Numbered from the stretch's first letter, positions 1 to 6,794 are shown. The stretch: DNA of 20,305 nucleotides from JBHPCZ01 sp042573625 (GCA_042573625.1 JBHPCZ010000060.1:1-20305); one strand, 5' to 3'. Made by a program: numbers and translations. Notes: generated by a model from the sequence alone, not told the origin.

Positions 1-52
1 ATTCGTTCGCGTGCAGTCCATCACGAACTGTTTTCGATCCGGATTAAGTGTG
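1..52 (+). repeat. Left arm of 52-bp perfect inverted repeat
   Basis: Bases 1-52 are the exact reverse complement of 481-532 (52 of 52). The repeat stops abruptly at base 53/480. Whether it extends to the left of the window cannot be seen. The arm is open in the FAH frame and may encode part of that protein. Confidence 0.95.
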
Positions 53-489
53 AAAACGTCAGTCGGGACGACTGGCTCAGCGTGGTGGCCGGATTTACCA
101 CCATCCTGGATATGACGGCCGAAGATATCCTCCGGCAGAATGTCCGATACCTGACCCTTTCCAAAAGTTTCAATACATTTTTCAGTTTTGGTCCTCAGCT
201 GGTAACTCCTGATGAAATCGAGGATGTTTCGAGGTTAAAGGTTTCCACCACAATCAATGGACGGGTTCACGCGGAGAATCAGGTTTCCAACATGACGTTT
301 CCGCCTGATTTTCTGGTTTCATTTCTTTCATCCGCCATGACCCTGCTTCCCGGAGATATCATTTCCACCGGCACCCCCGGGGCTGTTTTGATTAAAGATG
401 GGGATATTGTTGAAAGTAAAATCAACGGCTTTTCCCCGCTGAAAAATCGTGTGAAGGATTTGAAGGCAAAGAGCTTGGAACACACTTAA
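1..489 (+). CDS. Fumarylacetoacetate hydrolase (FAH) family protein, 5'-truncated by window edge
   Basis: The reading frame is open from base 1 and ends at TAA 487-489, so the N-terminal part lies outside the window. FAH-family enzymes are metal-dependent C-C hydrolases, decarboxylases or isomerases acting on acylpyruvates and related 2-oxo acids in catabolic pathways. The family signature is visible as VAGFTTILDMTAED, then LSKSFNTFFSFGP, VTPDEI, GDIISTGTPGAV and a C-terminal INGF. The in-frame residues before codon 18 include HHEL, which could be the metal-binding HHE(L)E motif of FAHD1-like proteins. If so, the second acidic ligand is missing and about three residues are deleted. The last residues and stop (HT*) lie inside the right arm of a perfect inverted repeat, so the natural C-terminus is probably lost. 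An internal GTG at 82 is not a convincing start because homology begins before it. The fragment is probably non-functional. Family call is sure; exact substrate unknown. Confidence 0.8.
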   Translation: MRSRAVHHELFSIRIKCENVSRDDWLSVVAGFTTILDMTAEDILRQNVRYLTLSKSFNTFFSFGPQLVTPDEIEDVSRLKVSTTINGRVHAENQVSNMTFPPDFLVSFLSSAMTLLPGDIISTGTPGAVLIKDGDIVESKINGFSPLKNRVKDLKAKSLEHT

Positions 490-532
490 TCCGGATCGAA
501 AACAGTTCGTGATGGACTGCACGCGAACGAAT
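481..532 (-). repeat. Right arm of 52-bp perfect inverted repeat
   Basis: Exact reverse complement of bases 1-52, separated from it by a 428-base spacer holding the FAH fragment. The arm supplies the stop codon of the FAH frame. It could be a terminal inverted repeat, an inverted duplication, or a fold-back (amplification or assembly) chimera near a contig end. Confidence 0.95.
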
Positions 533-807
533 TGGATTTACTTGTAATAACGGTTCAATCGGACATTTTTCACTTTCCCAGTGAGCTTTAGATATCCATT
601 ACATATCACAATTCGCCTCTATTCTGATTTTTGGTCATATCACAAATTATTAACGATTAAAGATAGATAGAAAATAGTCCAACAGCTATGGTTTTGCGAT
701 ACTTTTTAAATAGGTCAGAAAATCAAGCCCGTAATATTTGGACTTTATTGCAGCTATCACAGATCAGCTGCTTGCAATGTACGTTGGAGGTATCAACACT
801 CATAATC
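533..807. other. Non-coding, AT-rich stretch
   Basis: No convincing gene on either strand. It contains two copies of CATATCACAA (about 603 and 634) and a bulged hairpin at 746-776 downstream of the phosphatase fragment. Confidence 0.5.
746..776 (-). other. Bulged hairpin downstream of phosphatase fragment
   Basis: GCAGCT (750-755) pairs perfectly with AGCTGC (766-771) around a 10-base loop. An alternative pairing extends to ATTGC/GCAAT with a four-base bulge on one arm. There is no U-tract, so a classical terminator is not supported. A bulged single-arm stem is also what a degraded attC site would look like. Confidence 0.35.
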
Positions 808-1065
808 TCAACAAATCTCCAGAGCAATCAGGGTGACGTCATCACGAGTTAGTTCTTTTTCAGTATATTGATTCAACGTTTTGAGGATTGCCGATTTAAG
901 TTCAGGCAGAGGGGTTCCCGTATTTGTATCAAGGACCTCTTTGAGACGCACTAACCCAAAGCTCTCACCTCCAGAGCTGGGTGCGTCAATGATGCCATCG
1001 GTATAGACAAAGAGTCGGTCTCCGGGAGCCATGGAAAGCATGAGCTGTGCGTAATGTGTATCCAA
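808..1065 (-). pseudogene. SpoIIE/PP2C-type phosphatase, C-terminal fragment
   Basis: The 85 residues match only the C-terminal end of SpoIIE/RsbU-type Ser/Thr phosphatases, which dephosphorylate anti-anti-sigma factors in partner-switching pathways. Visible motifs are APGDRLFVYTDGIIDA, with the metal-binding DG, and LTRDDVTLIALEI at the end. A full catalytic domain is about 190-220 residues, so more than half, including the N-terminal metal ligands, is missing. An in-frame TGA lies ten codons before the TTG taken here as the start, and no ATG with a good ribosome-binding site is in frame. An AAGGA followed directly by ATG lies upstream but in a different frame. Probably a truncated remnant brought in with the cassette-like region; a short functional protein is unlikely. 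Confidence 0.7.
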
Positions 1066-1102
1066 ATCGATAGCAATTTGTACATTCCTTTCTCAAAATA
1101 AA

Positions 1103-1176
1103 GACGCTAAAGCGGGTTAAGAATTTTCCTGATTATATTCCTTTTCGCCTTTGTCTGCACTGTTGTTTATAGCGTC
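1103..1176 (-). repeat. Inverted repeat at cassette-like junction
   Basis: GACGCTA (1103-1109) and TAGCGTC (1170-1176) are perfect complements, bracketing the gap between the DUF3795 stop and the phosphatase fragment. The right arm overlaps the last codons of DUF3795. Size and position suit a degraded attC site, but the AAC/GTT core triplets are not at the expected places. Confidence 0.35.
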
Positions 1177-1646
1177 CAAGTGCCATAGAAATATTTATCC
1201 AGAATACCACCCGCCTCATCTTTTGCCCATTTTTCAAGCCCGAGCTTTTTTATACGGCAAAGATTAAACACTTTAGTATTGTGCCATTTTTCCGCTTGAT
1301 CTCTATAGGGGTGAAGATATTCACATGGGAAATCGTTGCATTCGGCACAAGTCTTCATATCAGTGTTTTCAATGCATTTATAAACCCTGCATTCCATTGA
1401 ATGGTGTGCACATTTACCATTTTCGCCCTTACATCCCTTACATTTGATTTGCTCAGGTGAAACATTAAGGACACCTGCTATTGTTTCAGCCATTTCTTGG
1501 TCAAACTGTGATAGATAAAGATAGCATTCGAAACATGGCAATCCACAGGGGGCGGTCATATAATTATAGTCTGTTTCCTCATTTTTTCTTTTCTCCTTTA
1601 ATTCTTTTCCCATCTCTCTTACTTTTTGAAAAATTTCCATGCTCAT
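1167..1646 (-). CDS. DUF3795 domain protein (copy 1)
   Basis: A 159-residue cytoplasmic protein of the DUF3795 family, a cysteine-rich family of unknown function common in anaerobes. The domain starts at about residue 30 with MTAPCGLPCFECYLYL and continues through paired cysteines in CKGCKG, CAHHSMEC, KCIENTDMKTCAEC and FPCEYL, likely one or more metal sites. It ends with the family pattern FNLCRIKKLGLEKWA. The start at 1646 is preceded by GAGGAG eight bases away. A 30-residue basic N-terminal leader (KELKEKRKNEE) is absent from the second DUF3795 gene in this window. The gene stands between inverted-repeat junctions, consistent with a mobile cassette. Family assignment is sure; function unknown. 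Confidence 0.88.
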   Translation of the reverse strand: MSMEIFQKVREMGKELKEKRKNEETDYNYMTAPCGLPCFECYLYLSQFDQEMAETIAGVLNVSPEQIKCKGCKGENGKCAHHSMECRVYKCIENTDMKTCAECNDFPCEYLHPYRDQAEKWHNTKVFNLCRIKKLGLEKWAKDEAGGILDKYFYGTWTL

Positions 1647-1663
1647 AACAGCTTCTCCTCTGC

Positions 1664-1670
1664 GTATAAC
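1664..1670 (-). other. Cassette boundary-like core (GTTATAC)
   Basis: On the minus strand GTTATAC lies just before the GAGGAG of DUF3795 copy 1. The same arrangement (GTTATGC or GTTATGT, then a ribosome-binding site and start codon) occurs before the DJ-1 gene and the methyltransferase. A possible partner CCATAAC lies at 1886-1892, but the 229-base spacing is longer than a usual attC. Confidence 0.35.
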
Positions 1671-1677
1671 GGGTTAA

Positions 1678-1806
1678 TCATTGGATCATCCTTTTGGGTC
1701 CGCTGAGTTTATTTGGTGATGCAGTGAAATCATAATAGGCATCAGAAACGACTTGTGACTCCTCATCTGCCAGCCAAGCGCTTCCATGAAGGCGTCTGCA
1801 AAACAC
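1678..1806 (-). CDS. Possible small protein (42 aa), unknown
   Basis: An open frame from GTG 1806-1804 to TGA 1680-1678 is preceded nine bases upstream by a full AGGAGG (1816-1821). The 42-residue product is acidic to neutral, soluble, begins VFCRRLHGSAWLADEES after the start codon and ends LSGPKRMIQ. It fills most of the 240-base gap between the DJ-1 gene and DUF3795 copy 1. The strong ribosome-binding site favours a real gene. Against it are the lack of any recognisable family and a frame that stays open upstream of the GTG, so it could instead be the tail of a decayed gene. Confidence 0.35.
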   Translation of the reverse strand: MFCRRLHGSAWLADEESQVVSDAYYDFTASPNKLSGPKRMIQ

Positions 1807-1886
1807 AGTCGTTTGCCTCCTATGATGTGTGAGTCCGCAGATCGAAATATAGAGAAACGACGAGTAAGTTCAAGTGAATCAAAATG

Positions 1887-2471
1887 TTATGGTTTTTGCT
1901 TCCAGTCAAACTCCATTTGTCTTGCAGTTTTTTGTGCCAAATCAAGGCTATATAGTTTATTCACTAGGTGTAAACTCATATCAATACCCGCCGAGATGCC
2001 ACCGGATGTAACAACAGCTCCCTCATCTACCCAACGAGTTGATTCATGAACGGTTAAATCAGGATAGCTCTCGCGCAAAGCAGGGATATCATCCCAGTGA
2101 GTTGTGACATTCTGAGTTGTCAATATGCGAGCTTCCGCCAATAGGAATGCTCCCGTGCATACAGAAGCTACCAACCTAGCTTGCTTTGCAGTATCAGCAA
2201 TCCAGTCGATTACTCGTGCTTTGGACATTTCCTTTGTATGCATGCCCCCAACTACAATCAGAACATCGATTTCCGGGTGATTGTGAAATCCAAAAGACGG
2301 AATCACTCTATAACCACCCCGAGCCTTAACAACGTCTCCTGTTTCACTGACTAAAAACACACTTAGCGGATCTCCAGTAGAGCAAATTCTGGATGCAGTT
2401 GAGAAAACCTCAAATGGGCCTGAAAAGTCGAGAACTTCAGCTTGATCGTAAATGTAAATTCCTATGTTCAT
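1887..2471 (-). CDS. DJ-1/PfpI family protein, isonitrile hydratase-like
   Basis: A 194-residue protein of the DJ-1/PfpI (class I glutamine amidotransferase-like) superfamily. The order of motifs is that of the isonitrile hydratase / AraC-sensor subgroup: N-terminal IYIYDQAEVLDFSGPFEVF, then DVLIVVGG, the nucleophile elbow LVASVCTGAFLLAEA with Cys near residue 105, HWDDIPALRE and the C-terminal TSGGISAGIDMSLHLV. In isonitrile hydratase the Cys and an N-terminal Asp hydrate isonitriles to N-formamides. Other members lack a known substrate, so only the family is certain. Length is close to the single-domain norm and there is no HTH. The start at 2471 follows GGAGAAAGG and a GTTATGC core of the attC-like site at 2490-2546, making this the first gene of its unit. 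Confidence 0.88.
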   Translation of the reverse strand: MNIGIYIYDQAEVLDFSGPFEVFSTASRICSTGDPLSVFLVSETGDVVKARGGYRVIPSFGFHNHPEIDVLIVVGGMHTKEMSKARVIDWIADTAKQARLVASVCTGAFLLAEARILTTQNVTTHWDDIPALRESYPDLTVHESTRWVDEGAVVTSGGISAGIDMSLHLVNKLYSLDLAQKTARQMEFDWKQKP

Positions 2472-2489
2472 ATCTCTGAACCTTTCTCC

Positions 2490-2546
2490 GCATAACGACG
2501 CTGTTTTGCAGCGAGGGAATCGAGTTTGCAGAAGTAGTGGTTATGC
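2490..2546 (-). repeat. attC-like recombination site
   Basis: Outer arms GCATAAC (2490-2496) and GTTATGC (2540-2546) are perfect complements 57 bases end to end, the size of a short attC. GTTATGC fits the GTTRRRY core of integron cassette sites except for one base. The inner arms are only weakly complementary, so this is a candidate rather than a proven site. It lies between the zinc-ribbon gene stop and the DJ-1 gene start. Confidence 0.5.
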
Positions 2547-2559
2547 AATAATAGTATTG

Positions 2560-2835
2560 TTAATACCGCACGGTGGGAAGATGCATGCCATAAAATCTAT
2601 CCTTGGATCGTTTAAACTTTGGGCAAAAGTTTCTCATATGCGGGGAGGAAGATGAGCACCATTGCCCACAACCAAAATCTTTTCGATCATTCAAAACTGA
2701 TTTTTTGCATTTTTGGCAGTTTCTTGTTATCTCATCCTTAAAGAATTCGACCATATGCCCACATGTTTGGCATTTGACATCGAATATTGCATCCAAACCC
2801 CATTCCTGCCAGTTATTTCCGGTACATTTTCGCAT
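2560..2835 (-). CDS. Small zinc-ribbon protein, unknown function
   Basis: A 91-residue protein with a clear zinc-ribbon layout: CQTCGHMVEFF (Cys near 23 and 26) and CQKCKKSVLN (near 40 and 43), followed by FGCGQWCSSSS. The N-terminus MRKCTGNNWQEWGLDAIFDV and the core pattern (C..CGH.VEFFKDE...C..C) are shared by short zinc-ribbon proteins of unknown role in anaerobic bacteria and archaea. The gene lies 72 bases behind DUF3795 copy 2 with no attC-like site between them, so both probably belong to one unit and may work together. The ribosome-binding site (AAGAGAT) is weak. The protein could bind nucleic acid or another protein; nothing in the sequence decides. Confidence 0.72.
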   Translation of the reverse strand: MRKCTGNNWQEWGLDAIFDVKCQTCGHMVEFFKDEITRNCQKCKKSVLNDRKDFGCGQWCSSSSPHMRNFCPKFKRSKDRFYGMHLPTVRY

Positions 2836-2907
2836 ACTGATATGATCTCTTTTTTAAAATTTCAGCCCCCGATCATTTATCCACTATATTCTGATTGGCA
2901 CAGTTGA

Positions 2908-3348
2908 CTAGGTCAGTGTCCACGGCTTGTTAAAGTAAATTTCACGAACCTCAGACGCTTTTGACTCAGCCCATTTTTCCAAACCCATCTTGTTGATTAA
3001 GCACAGATTAAAGACCTTGATATTATGTGGCAGCTCGCCGGCTTTGTCGGCATAGGGGTGGAGGTTATCGCAGGGAAACTCTTCGCAATCCCCGCAAAAT
3101 TTTACGCCCTTGTCCTGGGAGCATTCATAGGCCGCACAACGATGCGATTTGCCGAAGATATGCTTTTGAAGCGGAATTTGGCCATTATGATTCCGACACC
3201 CACGGCAGTGCATTATTTCTACAGGAATGTTGAGCTCCCTAGACCACTGCTCAACCTGGCTCATCGCCTCCGGGTTCTTATGGGCTAAAAAAAAGTAACA
3301 ATTGAAGCAGTCCAGACCGCAGGGGGCGGTCATTTGATAATAATCCAC
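2908..3348 (-). CDS. DUF3795 domain protein (copy 2)
   Basis: A 146-residue protein of the same DUF3795 family as the gene at 1167-1646, starting almost at the domain (MDYYQMTAPCGLDCFNCYFF). The cysteine pattern is retained: CRGCRNHNGQ, CAAYEC, FCGDCEEFPC, and the C-terminal FNLCLINKMGLEKWAE and PWTLT. The two copies align along the full domain but are clearly diverged, so they are paralogs or independent acquisitions rather than a recent duplication. The start is GTG at 3348, six bases behind AGGAGACGC; an ATG at codon 6 lacks its own site. It is 40 bases behind a methyltransferase gene with no attC-like site between, so co-transcription is likely. Function unknown. Confidence 0.88.
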   Translation of the reverse strand: MDYYQMTAPCGLDCFNCYFFLAHKNPEAMSQVEQWSRELNIPVEIMHCRGCRNHNGQIPLQKHIFGKSHRCAAYECSQDKGVKFCGDCEEFPCDNLHPYADKAGELPHNIKVFNLCLINKMGLEKWAESKASEVREIYFNKPWTLT

Positions 3349-3388
3349 GATTAAGCGTCTCCTTTCTGTTTTTTACTATGGTTATTCA

Positions 3389-4225
3389 TTATTTCCGTGC
3401 AACGATGGCAAATTCTGTTGATTTAGAGCTGAAGCTTTTACCCGCAACATCAGAGTACAATTCAATTGTCTTAAAACCATTTTCTTCAAATTCGTTTTTG
3501 AGAGAATCTTCGCTGAAATATTGCAGCCAGTTGTATACTTCGCGCTTTCGCGATTTTTCAATTATAGTGTACTTATCCAGCGTTACTTTCTCTTCTTCGT
3601 ATTTGAATGTGTTAACAAAACCATAATAGTCTTCTGAAGACCAAAACCCGTTTAATTGATTCAGTTCATAGATTGCGGATTCTTCTATTTGGTTAAAACT
3701 GTTGAGAGAATACACATCAAGAAGCACAGCGCCCTCCGGTTTCAATAACAAATTGAATTTTGAGAGCATTTTTTTCCTCTGGGCCGGACTTAACACACAA
3801 AAATCACACATGATCATAATAATAAGATCGAACCTGTCTGTTGTTTTGAATTCTAAATAGTTTGAAAGAATATAATTAATACCCAACCCCTTATTAGCGG
3901 CCACCTGTTTTGCATAGTTTAGGGAATTTTGTGAGAAATCTATACCTGTCACTCGTGCACCTCGTTCAGCCAATATAGTTGTGTAAAGCCCTGGACCACA
4001 GCCAAAATCAGCGATTTCAGTGGTTTTATCTAGTTCAAATTTGGAAATAATCCACTTCACAGATTGCTCAATAAATTCCTTGTTTCGAGATGAAGCATCA
4101 ACGTGATCGTTTAAATGGTATTTGAGCATCTGCTTTGATGTATGCTCATCAGTCCACAGCTCATCCGCTGTATAAAATTGAAAAGGTGCGGGACGAGAAT
4201 TAATTTCTTTCAGTTCCTTAAACAT
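3389..4225 (-). CDS. Class I SAM-dependent methyltransferase
   Basis: A 278-residue cytoplasmic enzyme with a Rossmann-fold SAM-binding domain. Motif I is IADFGCGPGLYTTILAE (about residues 70-86), followed by the acidic loop GARVTGIDFSQNSL, motif DLIIMIMCDFCVLS and LLKPEGAVLLDVYS. The C-terminal region, with YFSEDSLKNEFEENGF and VAGKSF, resembles small-molecule methyltransferases of the UbiE-like group, but the acceptor cannot be read from sequence. The start at 4225 is preceded by ATGGAGTCTTT, a good ribosome-binding site, and follows an attC-like site ending in GTTATGT. It may be transcribed with DUF3795 copy 2 downstream. The fold is certain; substrate unknown. Confidence 0.88.
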   Translation of the reverse strand: MFKELKEINSRPAPFQFYTADELWTDEHTSKQMLKYHLNDHVDASSRNKEFIEQSVKWIISKFELDKTTEIADFGCGPGLYTTILAERGARVTGIDFSQNSLNYAKQVAANKGLGINYILSNYLEFKTTDRFDLIIMIMCDFCVLSPAQRKKMLSKFNLLLKPEGAVLLDVYSLNSFNQIEESAIYELNQLNGFWSSEDYYGFVNTFKYEEEKVTLDKYTIIEKSRKREVYNWLQYFSEDSLKNEFEENGFKTIELYSDVAGKSFSSKSTEFAIVARK

Positions 4226-4249
4226 AAAGACTCCATATCTATTTTTTAC

Positions 4250-4372
4250 ACATAACGCTACGCTTCACCCGCCGGGCAACAAGCTGACAAAGACATTGAA
4301 AACATGACGGGCCACACAAGCCGGTAAAAAACCATAGCTTAGTAGAGTCGGCTGTGCAAATGGTTGTTATAT
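4250..4372 (-). repeat. attC-like recombination site (long form)
   Basis: ACATAAC (4250-4256) and GTTATAT (4366-4372) form near-complementary outer arms 123 bases apart, matching the size of long attC sites such as VCRs. On the minus strand the site runs from just behind the cupin stop and ends in GCGTTATGTG shortly before the methyltransferase start. A smaller internal AGCCG/CGGCT pair is present. The overall fold has to be tested computationally. Confidence 0.45.
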
Positions 4373-4386
4373 CCTCAATTTGAAAC

Positions 4387-4752
4387 TTATTCATCTCGAC
4401 GAACAATTTCGGGAGAAAACGCCGGTAAACAGACTGCAATATATTCAGCGCCTTCAGAACTTGGTGTACTGTAGCGGACCCATTCGCCCGCATGTACAAT
4501 AACGGCTTCTCCTTCATAAATATCGATAGTCTTTTTTTGGGTCATAACCCTTAACATCCCTTTAAGAACAACAGTATATTCATTGAACTCTGGTTTTTGT
4601 CCCGGCTCTATCCAACCGGAAGGGCTCCTCATTCTTGCGATGCTCAGCTCGTCTGTCCGGGAATTAACACGTCCAATATACTCTTCAATAATTTTGGGTT
4701 TATTTCCTGCTGCTTCTATGATCGAAGGTTTATCTATCTTTTTAAGCATATT
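4387..4752 (-). CDS. Cupin domain protein
   Basis: A 121-residue single-domain cupin. The beta-barrel motifs are WIEPGQKPEFNEYTVVLKG, equivalent to cupin motif 1 but with few histidines, and YEGEAVIVHAGEWVRY, equivalent to motif 2. The C-terminal YIAVCLPAFSPEIVRRDE is typical of a small cupin family seen in anaerobes and archaea. The chosen start is ATG 4752, behind AGGAC at ten bases; an in-frame ATG at 4785 is possible but would add eleven residues without similarity to the family. The gene begins just behind the Fe-S protein, so the two form a two-gene unit. Metal binding is likely only if the Glu and the single early His act as ligands. Function unknown. Confidence 0.82.
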   Translation of the reverse strand, partial: NMLKKIDKPSIIEAAGNKPKIIEEYIGRVNSRTDELSIARMRSPSGWIEPGQKPEFNEYTVVLKGMLRVMTQKKTIDIYEGEAVIVHAGEWVRYSTPSSEGAEYIAVCLPAFSPEIVRRDE

Positions 4753-4788
4753 TTTTCTTGTCCTATTTTCATGGAGATATAACATGAG

Positions 4789-5847
4789 TTATGTAAGCCC
4801 CCTTTCCTGGGCCATATTCATATATTTTTCAACTGTATTGGCAGGAATGGCTAATTTTTCAGATGCTTCTTTTTCCACAAGAGTTGCTGCGTCAAATTCG
4901 CACCTTGAAACACAAAGGCCGCATCCGATACATCTTGCCAGGCTGACAACTGCTGATTCGTCTTCCACTGTTATAGCGCCCATCTGACATATGTCTTCAC
5001 AATCTCCGCAGCCCGTGCAGTCGTCTTCGCTGACAGTGGCATAATAATTGGTATACGCAACTTTGGCAGGTTCGTCCATTCTATTGAGGTTTTTCAGTAC
5101 CAGGCAGCAGCATCCGCAGCACATGCAGATAACAAAGGGTTTTTGTGAATTTGAAGGCTGAAGCACAAGACCGGCCTCAATGCCTTTGTTCAGAATCTCC
5201 AGGGCTTCTTCCTGTGAGACAGAGCGTCCAATATTGTTTTGTTCATAAAAAAATGCACCGGCCCCTAACGTCAGGCATGTTTCCAGAGGCCTGTCACATC
5301 CGTGCCCGACCATATTCTGTTCTTTTCTGCATATACAAGGTGCAACCACCAGTTTTGACTGTTTTTTTATGATACTTTCCGCCTCTTCATAGGGCATAAT
5401 GTTCATTTCAGCGGAAATGCTTTTTGATACAGGAATTACCCTCAGTTGCTGGGTTTTCTGTTTTGCCCAGCTTTTTTCCCATATTTGCGGAATGTATTCA
5501 TTAACATCGTGGATCAGTTTTTCATCAAGGTCGTTAACGTGATATTCCCACATACCGACAATAAAGTTGGCGGCCATGTAGGTATTCTGTTCCGTACCTA
5601 GACGGAGAATGAGTCCCTTTTTAGACATGCTGTAAAAAAGATTTTCAGTATCTGATTCATCTTTGCCAAGTCTCTTTGCGATGGCGTCCGCAGATTCTGG
5701 AAACATGGTCAGGGCCATTGCTGCTTCTGCTTCTTCAGGCGTGAACAAACGTTTCAATATCCTAAGTTCAACCCCTGAGTTTGTGGCAGGATAACTCGCG
5801 GGAAGGTTGTCAAGGTGCTTTGCCAGTCTTTCATATACATCCGTCAT
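4789..5847 (-). CDS. HTH-like plus [4Fe-4S] dicluster ferredoxin-domain protein
   Basis: A 352-residue cytoplasmic iron-sulfur protein. The N-terminal 100 residues look like a winged-helix segment (RLFTPEEAEAAMALTMFPESADAIAKRLG). A middle region has the cysteine clusters APCICRKEQNMVGHGCDRPLETC and ICMCCGCCC. The C-terminus holds two ferredoxin motifs, DDCTGCGDCEDICQMGAI and ARCIGCGLCVSRCEF, each suited to one [4Fe-4S] cluster. Proteins of this layout are common in strict anaerobes, where they are presumed electron-transfer partners; the partner is not known. The start at 5847 follows AAGGAGAAAAAT. An upstream in-frame extension to 5910 runs through a cassette-boundary-like sequence and is rejected. 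The cupin gene follows directly. Confidence 0.85.
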   Translation of the reverse strand: MTDVYERLAKHLDNLPASYPATNSGVELRILKRLFTPEEAEAAMALTMFPESADAIAKRLGKDESDTENLFYSMSKKGLILRLGTEQNTYMAANFIVGMWEYHVNDLDEKLIHDVNEYIPQIWEKSWAKQKTQQLRVIPVSKSISAEMNIMPYEEAESIIKKQSKLVVAPCICRKEQNMVGHGCDRPLETCLTLGAGAFFYEQNNIGRSVSQEEALEILNKGIEAGLVLQPSNSQKPFVICMCCGCCCLVLKNLNRMDEPAKVAYTNYYATVSEDDCTGCGDCEDICQMGAITVEDESAVVSLARCIGCGLCVSRCEFDAATLVEKEASEKLAIPANTVEKYMNMAQERGLT

Positions 5848-5877
5848 ATTTTTCTCCTTTTTTATTAACCTCAAACC

Positions 5878-6002
5878 GCATAAGGCATGGTTGAGCAGCG
5901 ACAAAAGCAAACGGGTAGGGACCTAAGACGATTGAACACCTGCTGATACTTGAAGCCTAAAGCCTCCTGCTTTTAAGGTCCGTTTCTATCCGCTGGTTCG
6001 GC
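5878..6002 (-). repeat. Degenerate attC-like imperfect palindrome
   Basis: Between the second methyltransferase and the Fe-S protein gene, AAAC plus GGACCT (5909-5924, split by a six-base bulge) pairs with AGGTCCGTTT (5976-5985). GTTCGGC (5996-6002) matches the core of the well-formed site at 6737-6794, and GCATAAGGC (5878-5886) occupies the other end. One-sided bulges are typical of attC hairpins. Confidence 0.4.
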
Positions 6003-6013
6003 AATCTTGTTTT

Positions 6014-6697
6014 TTAATTATGGCCAGAAAAAATAGCTACGCTTCCAACAGTCTGTACAGAATATCTCTTGAAATTATTCTTCAATATGACTTCAAGGTC
6101 TGAAATATTGTCATTCAAGTTACTAAATATAGATTTTTTATTGTATATCGAGTTTGCAATTCTATACAGGATGCCAACATCAACGCCTTGGCCTAATACG
6201 GTTATACCAAAAAATACCCCACCTTCCCGAAGAAAGGGCTTGAGGTTTTTGATTGCCATTTCTTTGTCTAACATGGTCCCCGGCAGACAATGCAAAAAGT
6301 TAATGGCACTTATTGAGTCAAACAGCGGCAAATCCGCTTGAATGGGTTCCAGCACATTGCATTGATGGGGTACCGGTTCGTATCTCTTGATTCTTTTTGA
6401 AGTTTTTCGCAATGTATTAGAGTTGAGATCCATGAGATGAATAGTTGGATTTTCAACTGGAAAATTGCATTTATCAAGGAAATATCCGGTACCGACTCCC
6501 ACATCAAGATGTCTGCCGGAAACGTTTTCATTGAAAAAATCTATTACTTTATGCAACGGACATTTAAAGATGTATTGTAATTCAAACATCAATACTTCTA
6601 TGTCGTAAATGGCCAATAAAAGGTTAGAATAAACGGAAGCACCGGCTGCAGCATCTTTTGAAACTGTATTTGTTGATTCAATGCTTTCTATTCTCAC
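6014..6697 (-). CDS. Class I SAM-dependent methyltransferase
   Basis: A 227-residue methyltransferase. The SAM site is HLDVGVGTGYFLD (around residues 63-75), with IHLMDLNSNTLRKTSKRI as the acidic-loop strand and ISAINFLHCLPG as the post-strand-4 motif. The following segment FLREGGVFFGITVLGQG completes the fold. The N-terminal half contains ASVYSNLLLAIYDIEVL, seen in a small family of bacterial class I methyltransferases that includes enzymes of secondary metabolism. The acceptor cannot be assigned. The start is GTG 6697 with GGAGG six bases upstream. It is the only gene between two attC-like sites (5878-6002 and 6737-6794), which is the structure of a single-gene cassette. It is not closely related to the methyltransferase at 3389-4225. 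Confidence 0.85.
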   Translation of the reverse strand: MRIESIESTNTVSKDAAAGASVYSNLLLAIYDIEVLMFELQYIFKCPLHKVIDFFNENVSGRHLDVGVGTGYFLDKCNFPVENPTIHLMDLNSNTLRKTSKRIKRYEPVPHQCNVLEPIQADLPLFDSISAINFLHCLPGTMLDKEMAIKNLKPFLREGGVFFGITVLGQGVDVGILYRIANSIYNKKSIFSNLNDNISDLEVILKNNFKRYSVQTVGSVAIFSGHN

Positions 6698-6736
6698 AGA
6701 CTACCTCCAAATATATATTTTGTGTTAAGGCCTCAT

Positions 6737-6794
6737 GCCGAACAGTTGAGCTGAGCCGCGTCGTCCTCACCGTCGGCTCGAGCGTCTTGTTGGC
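6737..6794 (-). repeat. attC-like recombination site (best example)
   Basis: GCCGAAC (6737-6743) and GTTGGC (6789-6794) form the outer cores. Inside them GAGCTGAGCCG and CGGCTCGAGC pair with one or two unpaired bases, leaving a short central loop. This nested double-arm plan with extrahelical bases and GTT/AAC cores is the hallmark of integron attC sites. On the minus strand it lies after the hydrolase gene and before the methyltransferase gene at 6697. Similarity to the attC shape is clear; recombination activity is inferred. Confidence 0.65.

Noticed and set aside
279..522. Minus-strand open frames opposite the FAH fragment
   Set aside because: Opposite strand of a clear FAH-family coding sequence; no family similarity or ribosome-binding site.
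3349..3388. attC-like site between the methyltransferase and DUF3795 copy 2
   Set aside because: The gap is only 40 bases, too short, with no paired GTT/AAC cores; these genes look co-transcribed.
5848..5910. N-terminal extension of the Fe-S protein
   Set aside because: It reads through a cassette-boundary-like sequence and lacks a ribosome-binding site; ATG 5847 has AAGGAG.
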